From NCBI GenBank assembly GCA_003344405.1, contig NOWV01000084.1, positions 186,001 to 250,000 on the forward strand: 64,000 nucleotides of DNA, given 5' to 3'. Each line of letters starts with the position of its first letter. Position 1 is the stretch's first letter. The notes below the pieces were generated by a model. The model was not told where the DNA came from and did no database searches. It saw only the letters and a list, made by a program, of their open reading frames with translations. Position numbers and translations under genes: made by a program. The stretch comes from Trichoplax sp. H2 (taxonomy: Eukaryota; Placozoa; Uniplacotomia; Trichoplacea). Below are positions 13,502-26,815 of the stretch, piece by piece.

Positions 13502-14684
13502 TTTATCGGAAAGATATTGCTAAACAGATATGACACTGTATTAGCCTAAGAAAGAATATGACCGCTGAATTTGGCTTAACTAAGCACTTAACTGCTAATT
13601 TCAATTTATCATTTAAAAAATATCAAAACATCATTAATTTAATTTAATGGTTACCAGCTAGCATGAACTATCGACAATTTTTGTATCATACGTATTAGGC
13701 CACTGTAATGAAGTTTACAATTGCATACATAAATACTGTCAAAATTCTATAGCTACTGCCGATGAGTTTAACATGTACATGCTGTAATATCATGTCATTA
13801 GGTAATAACAATTGTATGTGGCTACATAGCTTATTATTTAGCATTGCAATATTATTAAATTTTATTAAGAACGGAAGCAAGCTAATGTTTTTTTTTTTCT
13901 TACAAAATTGATGTAGTACAAATTGCTTTTTCTTACCTAGAAATGTGATAATGCTCTATTTAAGGCTTGGTAACTAGCCCTAAATCTATTTCGAATGAAG
14001 GAGACTGCGTCAATTATCAAGGACGTCTAACATATTAGATACCTTATTGAAGCTTACTGAATTTAATTATTGTTGCATCATAAGTGAGATTCTACTGCAA
14101 ACGTAATGATGCTATCCTTGGTTGCATTCACTATTAATTAATACATTATTATTAAGGATTACTGTTGATTTCTAATATGTCATTGAAAAATTTGTGATAA
14201 ATTTTCTCTGAAACAGATTTTATGTTCTTGAATTGCTGACATTATTTTATAGTGCTTTTCTAATGCCAGGTTTATGTTGTTCCACTACATATATAGTGTC
14301 TTTCATGAAACACATTCCAAAATATTGATATTATGTTTATGTACGATGTATGAGACAGCCTAGTTTTCATTGGTACCCAACGTTAACAATGATGAAAATG
14401 AATGGTCAAAAATTGCTTTAATTAATGCTTTATACTTATTGATGAGTGATAATATCGTAAAACAACGAACTAGAGACATTTCTAATCAATAGAATCAGTT
14501 ATTGAGCAACAACGCCATAAGCTATAATCCAGTGAATTTGTGTTGATGCATTCATGACTGCTTTGGGCAGTAATATCGTACCTATTTACAGGTAAAAGAA
14601 AAACTTTTGCCTACCGCCATTAGTTTATCCATGACCAGTTTGATACTACTGTACTACTTCTACTGATATTTGTACTAACATTTG
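13502..14684. other. 3' flank of PP2C gene and intergenic DNA
   Basis: AT-rich sequence with no recognisable gene. There is no AATAAA soon after the stop. An ATTAAA near 13853 could serve as a poly(A) signal, but this is weak. Confidence 0.4.
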
Positions 14685-14885
14685 CAAAGTGCCAAGATTA
14701 CTGCAGTACTTATGACGTAGAATAGTCATGTTAGGACCGTAGGGAAGCATCTTTATGGTCAAGACTTTAGACATATACCACAGCTGGTACTGCCTTTTCC
14801 AAAGTGCTAAGATTAGTGCAGTTTTGAAGGCACCCAATAGCTATGTAAGGACCATAGGCAAGACGCTTTATGGTTAGGACTTTCA
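14685..14885. repeat. Tandem duplication, period about 114 bp
   Basis: 'caaagtgccaagattactgcag' near 14685 recurs at 14799, and 'taggaccgtagggaagc' near 14731 recurs at 14845. Both copies end in 'ctttatggt.aggactttc'-like sequence. Confidence 0.85.
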
Positions 14886-15318
14886 AGTGGAAGTACAACC
14901 TTCATATCTTGATAAGTACTGCATGCATTAACTAGCCAACTAATCTACTACGCAATCAGTTCACTGACTAGCAAACAAAATCTCGCAGCCAGTTAGCCAT
15001 TTGGTGAACTCTACCCAATACTCTAGATTGATAAAGTAGAAGCCGATTTTTTGGTAATATCATTACGGCCAAGCGGAGAGTACTGTAGGAGGGGAAAAGT
15101 ATGTATACCTCCGGGAATCAGCATTAAACGTAGATGGTCCCCGTCGACTTTAAAATGGTGAAAGATCTTTGATAAAAAAAGTTTTAACCTGTAAACTCTA
15201 TAAAGCCACATTCAAATTGGGGCGATAATGCGCCAGTTATGTATCTGATATGGGGCCATGTATGCCAAACGGGCAATGTAGAAAAATGCAAATAACTTCT
15301 AATGCCAAAACTACCCTA

Positions 15319-16400
15319 ACATATCCTGACTAAAACTAAACCCTAAACCTCCCCCAACCTTGACATACTCGTATATACAGTACAAATGCCATTTCGATAT
15401 TTATGTCTAAAGTCATCGATTGATATGTTATGTGGAGAAATGCGCGGGTTTCCACTTGGCTACAAATTGATTCATTACACTAGATAGCAATCATTCATTT
15501 CTGTACGCTTTGCCATCTCTCAATCTGCAGAATGAATCAACATGGCGTACAGTACTGTCAAAAAGTGATGGCATGGCTACAAATAAGGTCTTGCACTAGT
15601 GTTTCACAGATTGAACTCGAGCCGGATTAAAAGAATAGAATCGTCTAGCGGATTCTATCCGAGTTATTGCTTTCTTCTTCAACTCAAAATACGCGAATCC
15701 GTCGATCCGCAATCCGGTCAGTAGAACATATCCTGACTAAAACTAAACCCTAAACTTCCCCCAACCTTGACATACTCGTATATACAATACAAATGCCATT
15801 TCGATATTTGTGTCTAAAGTCATCGATTGATACGTTTTGTGGAGAAATGCGCGGGTTTCCACTTGGCTACAACTTGATTCATTACACTAGATGGCAATCA
15901 TTCATACGCTTTGCCATCCCTCAATCTGCAGAATGAATCAACATGGCGTACAGTACTGTCAAAAAGTGATGGCACGGCTACAAATAAGGTCTTGCATTAG
16001 TGTTTCACAGATTGAACTCGAGCCGGATTAAAAGAATAGAATCATCTAGTGGATTCTATCCGAGTTGTTGCTTTCTTCTTCAACTCAATACGTCAGAGTA
16101 CATGTCGAAATGTTCTACTAACCGGATTGCGGATCGACGGATTAGCGCATTTTGAGTTGAAGAAGAAAGCATTAAATGGCGTACAGTACTATCAAAAAGT
16201 GATGGCATGGCTACAAGTAAGGTCTTGCATTAGTGTTTCACAGATTGAACTCGAGCCGGATTAAAAGAATAGAATCATCTAGCGGATTCTATCCGAGCTG
16301 TTGCTTTCTTCTTCAACTCAAAATGCGCGAATCCGTCGATCCGCAATCCAGTCAGTAGAACTTTTGGACATGTACTGTTCTGTGTACGACGAATTTGGAG
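15319..16400. repeat. 407-bp direct repeat with a third partial copy and an inverted arm
   Basis: A unit beginning 'acatatcctgactaaaac' starts at 15319 and again at 15726 (period 407 bp, copies nearly identical). A third, partial copy spans about 16172-16361. Between copies two and three, 16088-16171 is the reverse complement of 16302-16393, giving arms of about 80 bp around a spacer of about 130 bp. The inverted arm carries 'ccggattgcggatcgacgg'. No transposase or target-site duplication is visible. Confidence 0.9.
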
Positions 16401-16631
16401 AATAACGCTTTCACTTTCAACGCAATCTGTGCAAGAAATGGACACCGTACGTCAACTCTAATGACGGATTCGCGTAAATGGACTCGTCTGCTATCGTTTG
16501 ATATGCAATTTGTTCCAGTTCTGAGCCTTTTTATGATTTTATTTTGGTTTAAATCAGGAAATTGGGTCAGGAAATCGCTCACTTTGGATCATGGACTACC
16601 CGAACCTTTCTCAGGTCTAATCCTGAGTGTA

Positions 16632-16750
16632 GTCCAGTACTACAGTGTACAGTGTACAGTGTACAGTGTATAGTACTGTACCTGGACTTGGAAAAGCTCA
16701 ATCCGAGATCGAGTATCACTACTCTGGCTGTACTGTGTACTGTATAATAA
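16632..16750. repeat. GTACTGTAC/GTGTACA palindromic cluster upstream of FPGT
   Basis: Repeated 'acagtgtacagtgtac' units lead into 'tagtactgtacc', and 'ctgtactgtgtactgta' follows at about 16729-16745. The cluster lies 90-200 bp before the FPGT start codon. It belongs to a motif family that recurs at 26.7, 31.1-31.4, 39.8-40.2 and 59.4-59.6 kb. Confidence 0.85.
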
Positions 16751-16836
16751 TCGTGTATTGACTGTGGGTAGTTCCAAGCCAAGGTGCATTCCCTTTGGAT
16801 AATTTTGCTGCCGAGGGAAATCATCAATTTGCCGCC

Positions 16837-19263
16837 ATGTCTGAGCTACTGAGGAGAGAAACATTACGAAAAAGAAATCTTTTCCAAAGTGTACGCCAAG
16901 ATGATGAACTTGAAATCCCATTCTGGGATATTGTCGTCATTACCGCGTCTGATAGTGAACAAGAAGTGGCTTATATGGCTCAATTGCAGGCGAAAATGGG
17001 GTGTGAACTACCGGCATCAGTCAAGTATCATGTCTTCCCTGATCCTGTTGGTTTAAAGATCGGCAATGGTGGATCGACTATGGCTGCTCTTGATAATCTA
17101 GAACAGATATATGGCAAAGAATTGGATAATTATAAGGTCTTGATGATCCATGCTGGTGGCTATAGTCAAAGATTGCCTAGCGCTAGTGTGTTAGGTAAGG
17201 ACTGTAATACCAGTTGCATCATGTATAGTAGTCAAACTTTCTCTTTTATCCACAATGTCTCCCCCAAATTTCCTTCAGTCCAATGGATACCAGAATCACT
17301 TGCCATTTAATAACAGGGACTGCAATCATACTGTATAAATAGTGTATGAACAACCTCAATTGAATGACAGGGTATCGTTATTAATAAACTGTTTGACCGG
17401 ATACTAGGACAAGATCCATTCAAGCAATGCTTCATAATTTTTTATTAAAGAGCCAGTCACTGAAAGTAAAGTTGAATAGTTTACGAAAGTCTTGAAGAAT
17501 AATTCATCTCCTATATCTTACAACTGTATGGCCTAGAAATTAATTGAATAAAACGACAATGGCTGTATTTTACAGCCAAGGGTCTAAAATTAAATAGTGC
17601 AATCAACAGAGCTACAACACATTACACCAAAGATCATAAAATGAACCCTGAAGTAACAATAGCCAACCATCGTGAAAATAAACCTAAATCACTATTGTTA
17701 TCAAGTTATCATTGATATCGACATGATTTTAATAATGAAATAGTAGCTCAATTGACTAGAGTATCAAATTGATATTCTTCAATATTCCATGATGTACACT
17801 TTGGCAGCAGTAACCAAGAAAAGAGTAAAATGTTTACTCTATCAGTAGTTGACGATCAATTAGTCAATCAATTATATTGTATAAGTAACCAATCAATTTA
17901 TTTTTTCAAACTGATTGTAGGAAAAATATTTACGGCTTTACCATTTGGAAATCCTCTATATCAAATGATTGAAGCAAAACTGATGATGTACATTGATTTT
18001 CCTTCACGAATGAAAGCTGGAGTTTTTGTAACTTGCGCCGATGACATCGAATTATTTACTATCGATGGAAACTGGGATTTTTATCAACCAGGATTTACTG
18101 CTCTAGGCCATCCTTCTCCATTAAAAATTGGTACTACTCACGGTGTTTTTGTGTTAAATGCAGAAGACAATAAAAGTGACTCCGAATTTAGCGTTCAATC
18201 GGCTAAATGTCGTCGTTTTCTACACAAGCCTAGTATTGAAGTAATGCATCGGGAAGGAGCTGTGGTTGATGCCGATACCGTCTTTACTGATAGTGCTTAC
18301 TTTATGGACCGGAATACTGCTAAACTTCTACTAAAGTACTACCTCAATCATCGACCTTTACAGTGCGAAATCGATGCTTATGGCGATTTCTTACAAGCTC
18401 TAGGATCTGAAGCCAACGATGACTATACTCATAACACCAGCAATATCACAGACGTAACCGAGACGATCGTTCAGACTAGAAAGGAAATTTTTCAGTGGCT
18501 AAAAGGCACTCAACTGAATGTTTTGTTGTTTAAAAATTCAGTTTTTTATCATATTGGCACAACGTTGGAATATCTCAATCATTACTGCAATAATACTGAT
18601 TTCCAATATGAATTAAGCTGTCACCCAATGGTAATGACTGTGGGCAAAAATGCTCTTACTGATGCATCATGTCCTGAAGTTGGCTCACGATGCAGCATTA
18701 TACACTCTAAAATTGGCAAAAATGTTCAATTGTATGGTGAAAGCATCGTCGAATATTGCTTAATCGAAAATGACGTAACGATCCAGCCGAATTGCATCTT
18801 AAGTAATATTCATTTATCATCCAATCTGACAGTTCCAGAAAATTCCTTTCTCCATAGTGTGGCAGTGAAACAAGGAACACAAAAATATTTTGTAACTGTT
18901 GCCTACTCTGTTGGAGATAATATTAAGAAATATACATCAAATATATCACAACTAGATACATTGAATTATGCTGGACGAAAGATAAGTCATGTTATTCGTA
19001 ATGTTTTAAATTTAAATCCTGCAGATATCTGGACGAATGGAACCAAAATCGATTTGTGGCACGCTAAGTTATTTCCATCATATAAGTCACATCGAGATTC
19101 TGTTGAATTCGCAGTTAAAATGCTAAATTATGTGCAAACTGATCGTAGAATAGATTTAGATAGCATACCAAATCGACTATCCATGGCAGATGTGATCAAA
19201 CAAAAAGATGTTTTAAGCATTTTAAATTATCGACTTGACCTGAAAGCAATGGTCATAAGTTGA
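16837..19263 (+). CDS. FPGT: Fucose-1-phosphate guanylyltransferase
   Basis: This enzyme makes GDP-L-fucose from GTP and L-fucose-1-phosphate in the cytosolic fucose salvage pathway. Two exons, 16837-17194 and 17921-19263, encode 566 aa, close to the vertebrate length of about 590-600. I chose the ATG at 16837 because it sits in gccgccATGt, a strong initiation context; an in-frame ATG lies upstream at 16795. Diagnostic motifs are IGNGGST (about residues 75-81, nucleotide binding), HAGGYSQRLPSAS (105-117), GKIFTALPFGNP spanning the splice junction, VTCADDIELF, GFTALGHPS, IGTTHGVFVL, RFLHKPSIE and CEIDAYGDFLQALG. The C-terminal third, from about GSRCSIIHSKIG, looks like the beta-helix hexapeptide region. 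The 726-bp intron has GTAAGG and TTGTAG ends. No fucokinase is fused or adjacent. Confidence 0.96.
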
Positions 19264-22200
19264 AAATCGTTATTATTTTTGCGGCTAATGAAACTTACTA
19301 TCTTGTAGTGACTTATATTCCGCACTTATTTCTATCATCATAATCATCTTTGAAGTTGTAACTATCCCGATACGCTAAAACAATCCTATGAAGATTTTCA
19401 GCATTTAATGTTCAATGTAAATCTTATGTAAATTTATTTAAAACATATACTTTCATTGTGACCTATTACCGTGAACAGGTATCACAAGATAAGATTGTAA
19501 CCTTCTTAATCTAATTATATCTTATTGGCACTGTTATTTTTTATTTTTTCATACAAATGTTATTGGACCATATTCTAGCATAAATAGTGATCATTTTGTA
19601 TTAGCCTTGGCGTCCAAGAGGACTCATTATTATCAATACAACATAGCGATATGATTAGGGTTGATTAATTTTGGTGGTAAACTGATACCGCTGACTTGGA
19701 TAATTTTACATCTTCTTTAACATATGTAATATCAATTACTGTATAGGACGATTCCATTTTTTATAATTTTTCATTGGGCAGCCGATTTTGCTATCCTACA
19801 AAAAGAAATGATACTCTAAATTAGTACCTTACGAAATTTTGATCTGGCAGGTTTTTACCACAGCAAATAATTAATGAACTTAGACGACATAGAATGAAAT
19901 CTTTAATATTGCTCTTATATTGTTAAGACTATATTGAAGATTTTGTACTACATCAATGAAGAATAAAACATTGCAACCTTCCATAACCATTACACCATCA
20001 TGTACAATCTGTTCGCTATCAAGTCAATGAGAGTGAAATGATGACTTATGTAGCTTTAACACGAAATGGCTTTCAAATACTATGAACAATTGTATGTTAT
20101 ATTTCATCATCATATGATCCTTATGTGGCTAGCAATGAAAGTTACACTGATGTAGAGCAGGCAATTTGAACATGAATCAAAATAGATCTGTGAAACTATC
20201 GACATTTTTGTCGCTTCTATTTTGTCTCTTGGGGAAATTATTCAGTATGACTGTTAAAACGAGTGTCAATATTATACAAGCAGATTACTACTGAAAACGA
20301 CCAATTCCTTTCTATACTTTGTAGCCTATAGACTGTCTTGTCACGATACAAAAATAACAGTAATTGAAATACTACTCAATGGTGCGATAAATTTAATCCA
20401 ATTTGCTTACCATAGCAATGGTAATTTCCTAATCGGGTGTAAGCCTACGCTTTTATCCGTATTAGGCTTGCATAGAATTGATACCTTACTAAACTGAAAG
20501 AGCTTCCATACTTTATCCGTTCATTAATAATAAATTAATTAATTTATTTTATAGGGATTCAACGTATTGTAGTAAGTTAGCACTGTCTTTATTCAGAATC
20601 TTTATCTTAAATCAATAGATAACCTCATCAACCCTAAATGTAAAATGGATCAGTCAATATTAATCCTACGGTTCATTCTAAGGTATTACCGGCTACTTCT
20701 ACAGTATCTGTAGCACCAACGGGCGATTTAAAGATTTAAGGCTATTTCATCTCTTTTAATTAGACTTTAAATTATATCATTAGACTAACCCTCAAGCCCA
20801 AAAATGCCCCGTCTACACGTTACGAACTATCTAAAATTGATAATTCTATTCTAAAAAAAATCGAAACAAATGTGTATATATTAACCACAGTGTGATGGCT
20901 TTAATTTACCTAGCCAAGCTCCTATTGCGGTTAACATTAAGTAATACTTTCCATTATCATAAATTGAATGAAAGTAATTTATATTCTTCGTCATTAAAAG
21001 CGAATCACACTACTTGTCACTAGGTGGGAGGCTTTTTCAACTGTTTTCCAATAATTTTTTAGTAGCCGTACAATTAGTAATAGAGAACAATTATATGATT
21101 GAATCTACTTGACGCAGCAGGTAGGCAATCTTTGTAAAAAAATAATGCCATTTTTGCCTGAGGATATGTACTTAAGGGTTAAGTGCATGGCTGCATCCCT
21201 TTATTCCTTAAGTATGAATTATAATACATTTATTTGTTCTGTAGAAGAACCATGGGGCTAAAATAGACCATTACAGAGCTACGCAATTTGTTAATATATC
21301 CTATTGTTATTCATAAATATTTAAAAGTATCCATGTTTTTAATACAGACCGCCTATTATTGTTATAATTCAGTTCTAGTAAAAGATTAAATGTAATATCA
21401 TTGGATGTATCGATTTAACCACATTATTATGAATCACATTGCTGACTAAGGTCAGTAGCGAACCTCAGCACTTTAAATAGTTCTAATTATGCAGCATAAT
21501 CGATTAATTGGAAGGATATCATTGAACTTTGGACAGTTCTTTGACTTGAGATAGATCTGTTTGATTTGGTGAGAACATAATATGCGCACCTCAATAGATA
21601 AACAAGTGGAAGGTATTACTTACTTAATGGATAGACCTTGTAGTTGTAGCCCAATACAAGAAAAACACAGGATTAACGACTGTAAACGTATCGTATATCT
21701 GCTATCAGGCTTCGATTAATATATCGCGAATTACATTAGTCAAACAGCACTTTCGAAATTCAAAGTGAAGGTAATCAAAATTAACCCGAAAGTTAAAATA
21801 AATGACTAACCTACTGGTCACGTATGCGTATACTGGACGTTAGTCACGTTGCAATAACGCCAGCTTTTTCTAGAACATAAATGGTATTAACAAAGTATAG
21901 GAAAGCATCATTTATGTTAGACTTTGCATGCCATTAACAACTTGGCTATGCCTTGATATCATTTCTTTTCTGTTTACTAAAAGTCAGTCTGTTTCACCTA
22001 GCTAGTATGATTTTATAGATTATGGCCAAAACTAGAAAGATCGATTGTCTGTATAATATCAGTAATATCTGTATTATATTAGGCGTAAAAGTTAATATCA
22101 TTTTTAGGAGGATTGCTTCTATCTTCTTTTATCAACGTTATACGCACTCAAGAATCTTTTAGAACTATCACTTTGATTCTCCTTTAGAGGCTAACAAACG

Positions 22201-24240
22201 TGGAGTGCTATATAGGAATTTTATATTTGACAGAACACTAATGTACATACAATTCACTCTAGGCAGCACTTGCTGGATAATTAAACTCAACTTATAAGTT
22301 CCGTAAGACTAATTAATCTGAAATTTTTTCTTCAGACTACGCTGTAATTTGATAAATTCAATTTATTCATAAAGCTTATAGGAATTCTATATGCAAATTA
22401 TTATTAATTGCACATTCCTATGCTATTGACTGTTTTATTTGTAGTTCATTAATTAACATCATAAAAGCTGAAACGAATTGTGTTACAGTTAGACAGTAAG
22501 TGTATGTACAAACGAAAAAATTCTATTATCATTAATATCACAAGAAAATGATGGAATAAATACATAATAGAAATATATGATGTAAAGTAAATGATTCCAT
22601 AGAATCGTACGGCGTATCCATATAATCTAATATACGGCGACAGCTTCATGGGTGGCCATTGAACTAACTATAGCGGCATAATCTGATACAGCCCATCCAT
22701 ATTAGAAATAACATACTGTATTATTATTAAATCATCATAACATTTTACTATTCCAATAGAACAATCGGATAACTAAATCGTGTTTAGGCAGAAAAAAAAA
22801 TTAAATTTATCAGCTAATTAATTACCGTATCGCATGCTAGATCTCTTCCATCGTCGTTTAATACAATTTTATATTTTATTTTATTTTTATTTTTATTTAT
22901 AATTTCCAGACTATTTGTCCCTTGTACCTAAATGCACTATCTTAATGCAAGGCAGTGTTCTAATACGTATAGAATACAGCGTTTACAAAATACTAGTGTT
23001 CTCATAGCTTTGCAATAGCAGAAAAGTAATAAGGAATGAATATTATTTACTAGCAAAATATCCAATAGGAGTAGTAGTATCTTCTATTTTGAACCATGGC
23101 CACTGTAGTAATAATTTCTCAAATAGTCACGATCCTTAGCAGAATACGGTATACCATAACAACATCGATCAATGTTGAAAATCAATTGCGATGTTGTTGG
23201 ATTTTCAAAAGGCATTAAGAAACTAATAAACATCCCTTGTTAATGTTTGTAGGAGAAATAAGATTATTATTGTTCGTTCTTCTTTTTCTCGTTAAAATGA
23301 CGAAAATAAAACTGATTCATCTAGTGTAAATATATTATAAAAATAATAACAAAATAGGAATATCTCTTCGATTTGGAAGATGGTCTAAATAATTCCTGGA
23401 TCAGTTTCACGTGAATGTTTTTTGAATCTACTGTATTTTCTTTACGTTGAGTATGATGAAAGTATTTTAGCTTGCTTGACATATAGATTGTCAAAATAGA
23501 CTGGAATATCCATAAAATTGGAAAGATAATAAAATTGTTAATCATCTCCATCGATTTCCTTGTTGTCATCGACTTTCATTAGGATGAGTATGAGAGAAAA
23601 TATAGGGATATAGACTATCCAATCCATTTGTAAAATAGATTAGACTATCTATCACATTGAACCGATGATACTACAGTAGTAAGTTGTATCCATACTCCTA
23701 TTTCATTAGAAGCTCGTCAAGAGCGAATAAGATGAGAGCAATTTGACTTACTTTATTTTCTCTTCAATCCATTTGTAAAATGGACTGGGTTCCCTATGAA
23801 ATTCCCTTGAAAGATGATATCAGTCCATTTCATGGATATCCCAGTTTCAATCTACTTTCTCTACACTGAATGGTAAGCCTAGAACGAGTTTACTGACAGT
23901 AAGTTGCTTACCCTTACTGTTGTTGGCCTATTCAAGCCGATCATAACGACTCTTGCTACCGATAGATACCCCTTTACAATTTGAAGACAAGACAACATTC
24001 GTCTACAAGGAGAATAATCAACCACTAACATTTATTAGTGTAGTTATGCCAGCGTCAATATGGAATTTGCGCCATGGTTTAAGGATATGATTGCAATAAT
24101 TGAATTCATGAACTAGGACTAGAAATTGCTTTTGACTTTCTTGTGAAATGTATCGATTGATTAATTGATCATGATCTAATGGAAGATTAAATCATCCATA
24201 ACCAAGGATGATGATACCAAGTAAAATGAGTCTGTTGAAG
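19264..24240. other. Gene-poor AT-rich intergenic DNA, about 5 kb
   Basis: I see no splice-consistent exon or RNA gene. An AATAAA at about 19962 is a possible distant poly(A) signal for FPGT. A TTTTA-rich simple repeat lies at about 22866-22905. Two weakly related segments with 'caatccatttgtaaaat' occur near 23618 and 23766. The region could hold regulatory DNA for the KLF gene downstream, but nothing in the sequence shows it. Confidence 0.45.
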
Positions 24241-24620
24241 AAATATCAAATTGGACTATTACGTATTGAGATTGTGGATGCGCTACCATGACACTAAGTC
24301 AATTCATTCACGCAGTCCATAGACTGCCAACTCGACTACCTGGTTGGTTTACAGGATATCCCATAGAATCATTTTTAATGAAGTTCTTTTCAATCCATGC
24401 GATATCATAGAAAGTACCATAATAAATCGAAATATGGAATTGGGACTATTACGTATTGAGATTGTGGATGCGCTACCATGACACTAAGTTAATTCATTCA
24501 CGTAGTCCAGAGACTGCCAACTCGACTACCTGGTTGGTTTACAGGATATCCCATAGAATCATTTTTAATGAAGTTCTTTTCAATCCATGCGATATCATAG
24601 AAAGTACCGTAACAAATCAA
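24241..24620. repeat. 190-bp tandem duplication, nearly identical copies
   Basis: 'ggactattacgtattgag' occurs at 24253 and 24443. The following roughly 170 bp are almost identical, including 'gtggatgcgctaccatgac', 'ctacctggttggtttacag' and 'caatccatgcgatatcata'. The low divergence makes this the youngest duplication in the window apart from the 90-bp array and the 407-bp unit. Confidence 0.95.
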
Positions 24621-25148
24621 TTTCGTCATCGATCTCAGTATTGATTCATGGATTTCAAATGGTGAATGAAAATATAAAATAAATAATCAAATCACCGGTA
24701 ATTCTTTCATGCCAAGATCCAATCAAGGAATGGATCTCGTCACTGGCTGCCATGGAAAAGACAGCGATGTTAATGAGTGGATGAGACCGATGGATTAGCC
24801 AATGAAATGGACGCAGATTGAATGAGTGACGATTGAATAGCTGAGTTGTACAAGCACGTCGTCCAAGCGTGCATCAACGTCGACGATCTCACTGTTCATT
24901 GCATTCAATCTTGTCGTCACGTGGTCGGTAGCCTTGGAGCGATTTGAATTAATCAAGCAAACAATTGAAGCATTGGAATGAAGTAACCACGGCAACCACG
25001 TCATTGCTGTTGTGAGCCCCTGCGAAGAGCGCCAAGCTACGCAAGCGCACAAAGGAAAAAGTGATCTGCGACCGCTGTTTATATACTCCACTCCGCTGTT
25101 ACTAAAAATAGAACTCCATATTTGGATGATTAAAAATTGTGTCATCGG

Positions 25149-25178
25149 CCAATCATCGTTCTACCTTACCTATATAAA
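25149..25178 (+). promoter_or_regulatory. CCAAT box and TATA box of the KLF gene
   Basis: CCAAT lies at 25149-25153 and TATATAAA at 25171-25178, 58 bp before the start codon at 25236. The spacing suits a TATA-driven start near 25200-25210. A second, weaker TTTATATA lies near 25079. This is the clearest TATA promoter in the window. Confidence 0.7.
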
Positions 25179-25235
25179 CAGAATTGCACATCGTGTACAG
25201 CAGTTCACAATCCAACAACAAAATTGCTCACCATC

Positions 25236-26603
25236 ATGTCGACTACCGCGATCCAAAATCAACTTTCATCTGAGCTCGGTTATTTCTATACCGATAGCTT
25301 TTACGATAATATTGCTGGCCTTACCAACTCCAATTACATGCCATCGTTGGATGAAGAATGGCTTCAGGTAAAAATAAGTAGAAAGTGTAGATAGCTTGAT
25401 GTTTTTATTTTGGGGAGGAATCATCATGAGCAGTAGACAACGAGCAAAGTACGTTACACTCGTTGCAGCCAGCTTAGGATAGCATGACAAAATAATAGTT
25501 CTATCTTTTACAAAAAGAGTTCTTTCGATGGTACACTGTTTGTAGGATGGATGAGTTTTAATAGAATTTGGAACGCTGTAGTTTTTTTTTGAATTGTAAT
25601 TAACTTGTTGATCAGCAATACATTAAACGACCGAAAGTTAACATCACTAGTCGCTGTTTCTCTTAATAGAAGTTCAATGTGTTTCCTTCCTCTGGTATTT
25701 AGTTTAATTTACCAACTGATAGGATTTCTCATTAGTTATGCTTTGTTTTGATGTAACTAGATTTATCAAGGTGCTGAGCAATACAACAATCAATGCCATA
25801 CTCCAACTGATACTTCACGCTCTAGTTCAAGTGATTCATGTGAAACACCAAGCAACAGCAATAGCGACTTGTCTATTATTGACGATATTCTATTGCTTGA
25901 AGATGAATTATTTCGTGAAGTCAGCGCCAATCCAGATAATTGCAAATACACCAATCAAAATCAATTCTTTGCCGACTTAGAAATGCCAAACACATATCTA
26001 AGAACTGATCTTGAATTTAAACCATACGAACAACGCCAACACGAATGCAAATGGGTTGATACCAAAGAATATCCCAACAACAATCAAAAACTCCATCCAC
26101 AACCCATGATGGTCTATAACACCCCCAATCAGCAAGTAGCAGAGCTAGACTGTGTTCAATCAACTAATAATGTCGTTGTAACTGTTCCTGCTGGCCATTA
26201 CGTGCAAACTCTTATACCGATGCAACAACAACCAATACAAATTCCTCCGCCGGCCTACGTCAGTACACCTCTGGTGCAATCGACTAAAACCGACAAAAGT
26301 CCACCAGGTAATCGAAGGAGTTCAACGGATACCAACAGCAAACGTGTCCACCATTGTACCTATCCCAACTGTAATAAAGTGTACACCAAAAGTTCCCATC
26401 TGAAAGCTCATTTAAGAACTCATACTGGCGAAAAGCCTTACAAGTGCCCTTGGGAATCTTGTCCATGGCGATTTGCCCGATCAGACGAGTTGACCAGGCA
26501 TTACAGAAAGCATACTGGTGCCAAGCCGTTCAAATGTAATTTCTGTGAAAGATGTTTTTCACGCTCTGATCATTTAGCCCTCCACATGAAAAGACATTCG
26601 TAA
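25236..26603 (+). CDS. Krueppel-like transcription factor, KLF5-like
   Basis: This is a nuclear DNA-binding factor expected to bind GC/CACCC boxes. Exons 25236-25367 and 25761-26603 encode 324 aa; the acceptor is the TAG at 25758-25760, which alone keeps phase 0. Residues 242-324 hold three C2H2 fingers at the very C-terminus with KLF-type spacing and linkers ([20 protein letters not shown]). DNA-contact helices read [16 protein letters not shown] and RSDHLALH, as in KLF1/2/4/5/6/7. [19 protein letters not shown] and the GAKPF linker look closest to KLF5. A PPxY motif, PPAY, sits at about 207-210, as in KLFs bound by WW-domain ubiquitin ligases. The N-terminus has an acidic stretch ([14 protein letters not shown], about 82-95) that could be an activation domain. 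Subfamily is uncertain, so no symbol is given. Confidence 0.95.
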
Positions 26604-26704
26604 CTTATCACTAATTTATCTTGAATGTCCCAATATTGGCGTTATTGTAAAGCGCAAATCAATTTTGGCTTCATTTGCATAATACTTCCATTTGCTAGTA
26701 TTGC

Positions 26705-26815
26705 AGTATAGAGTACAGTACTGTACAGCTTGTATACTACATATACGCATATACTGTACAGTATAACTGCATATGCAGACATTCCTTCTGTTAATATGCA
26801 CTGTACATGACATTG
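26705..26815. repeat. GTACTGTAC palindromic cluster downstream of KLF
   Basis: 'gagtacagtactgtacagc', 'atactgtacagtataac' and 'cactgtacatg' lie about 100-210 bp after the KLF stop codon. The cluster is smaller than those at 31 and 40 kb. Confidence 0.75.

Noticed and set aside
15340-15360. CCCTAAAC words suggestive of telomere repeat
   Set aside because: Only one or two units are present, inside a larger 407-bp repeat, and there is no tandem CCCTAA run.
24795-25145. A 116-codon minus-strand frame upstream of the KLF gene
   Set aside because: It overlaps the KLF promoter flank, has no recognisable domain, and sits in locally GC-richer DNA where long chance frames are more likely.
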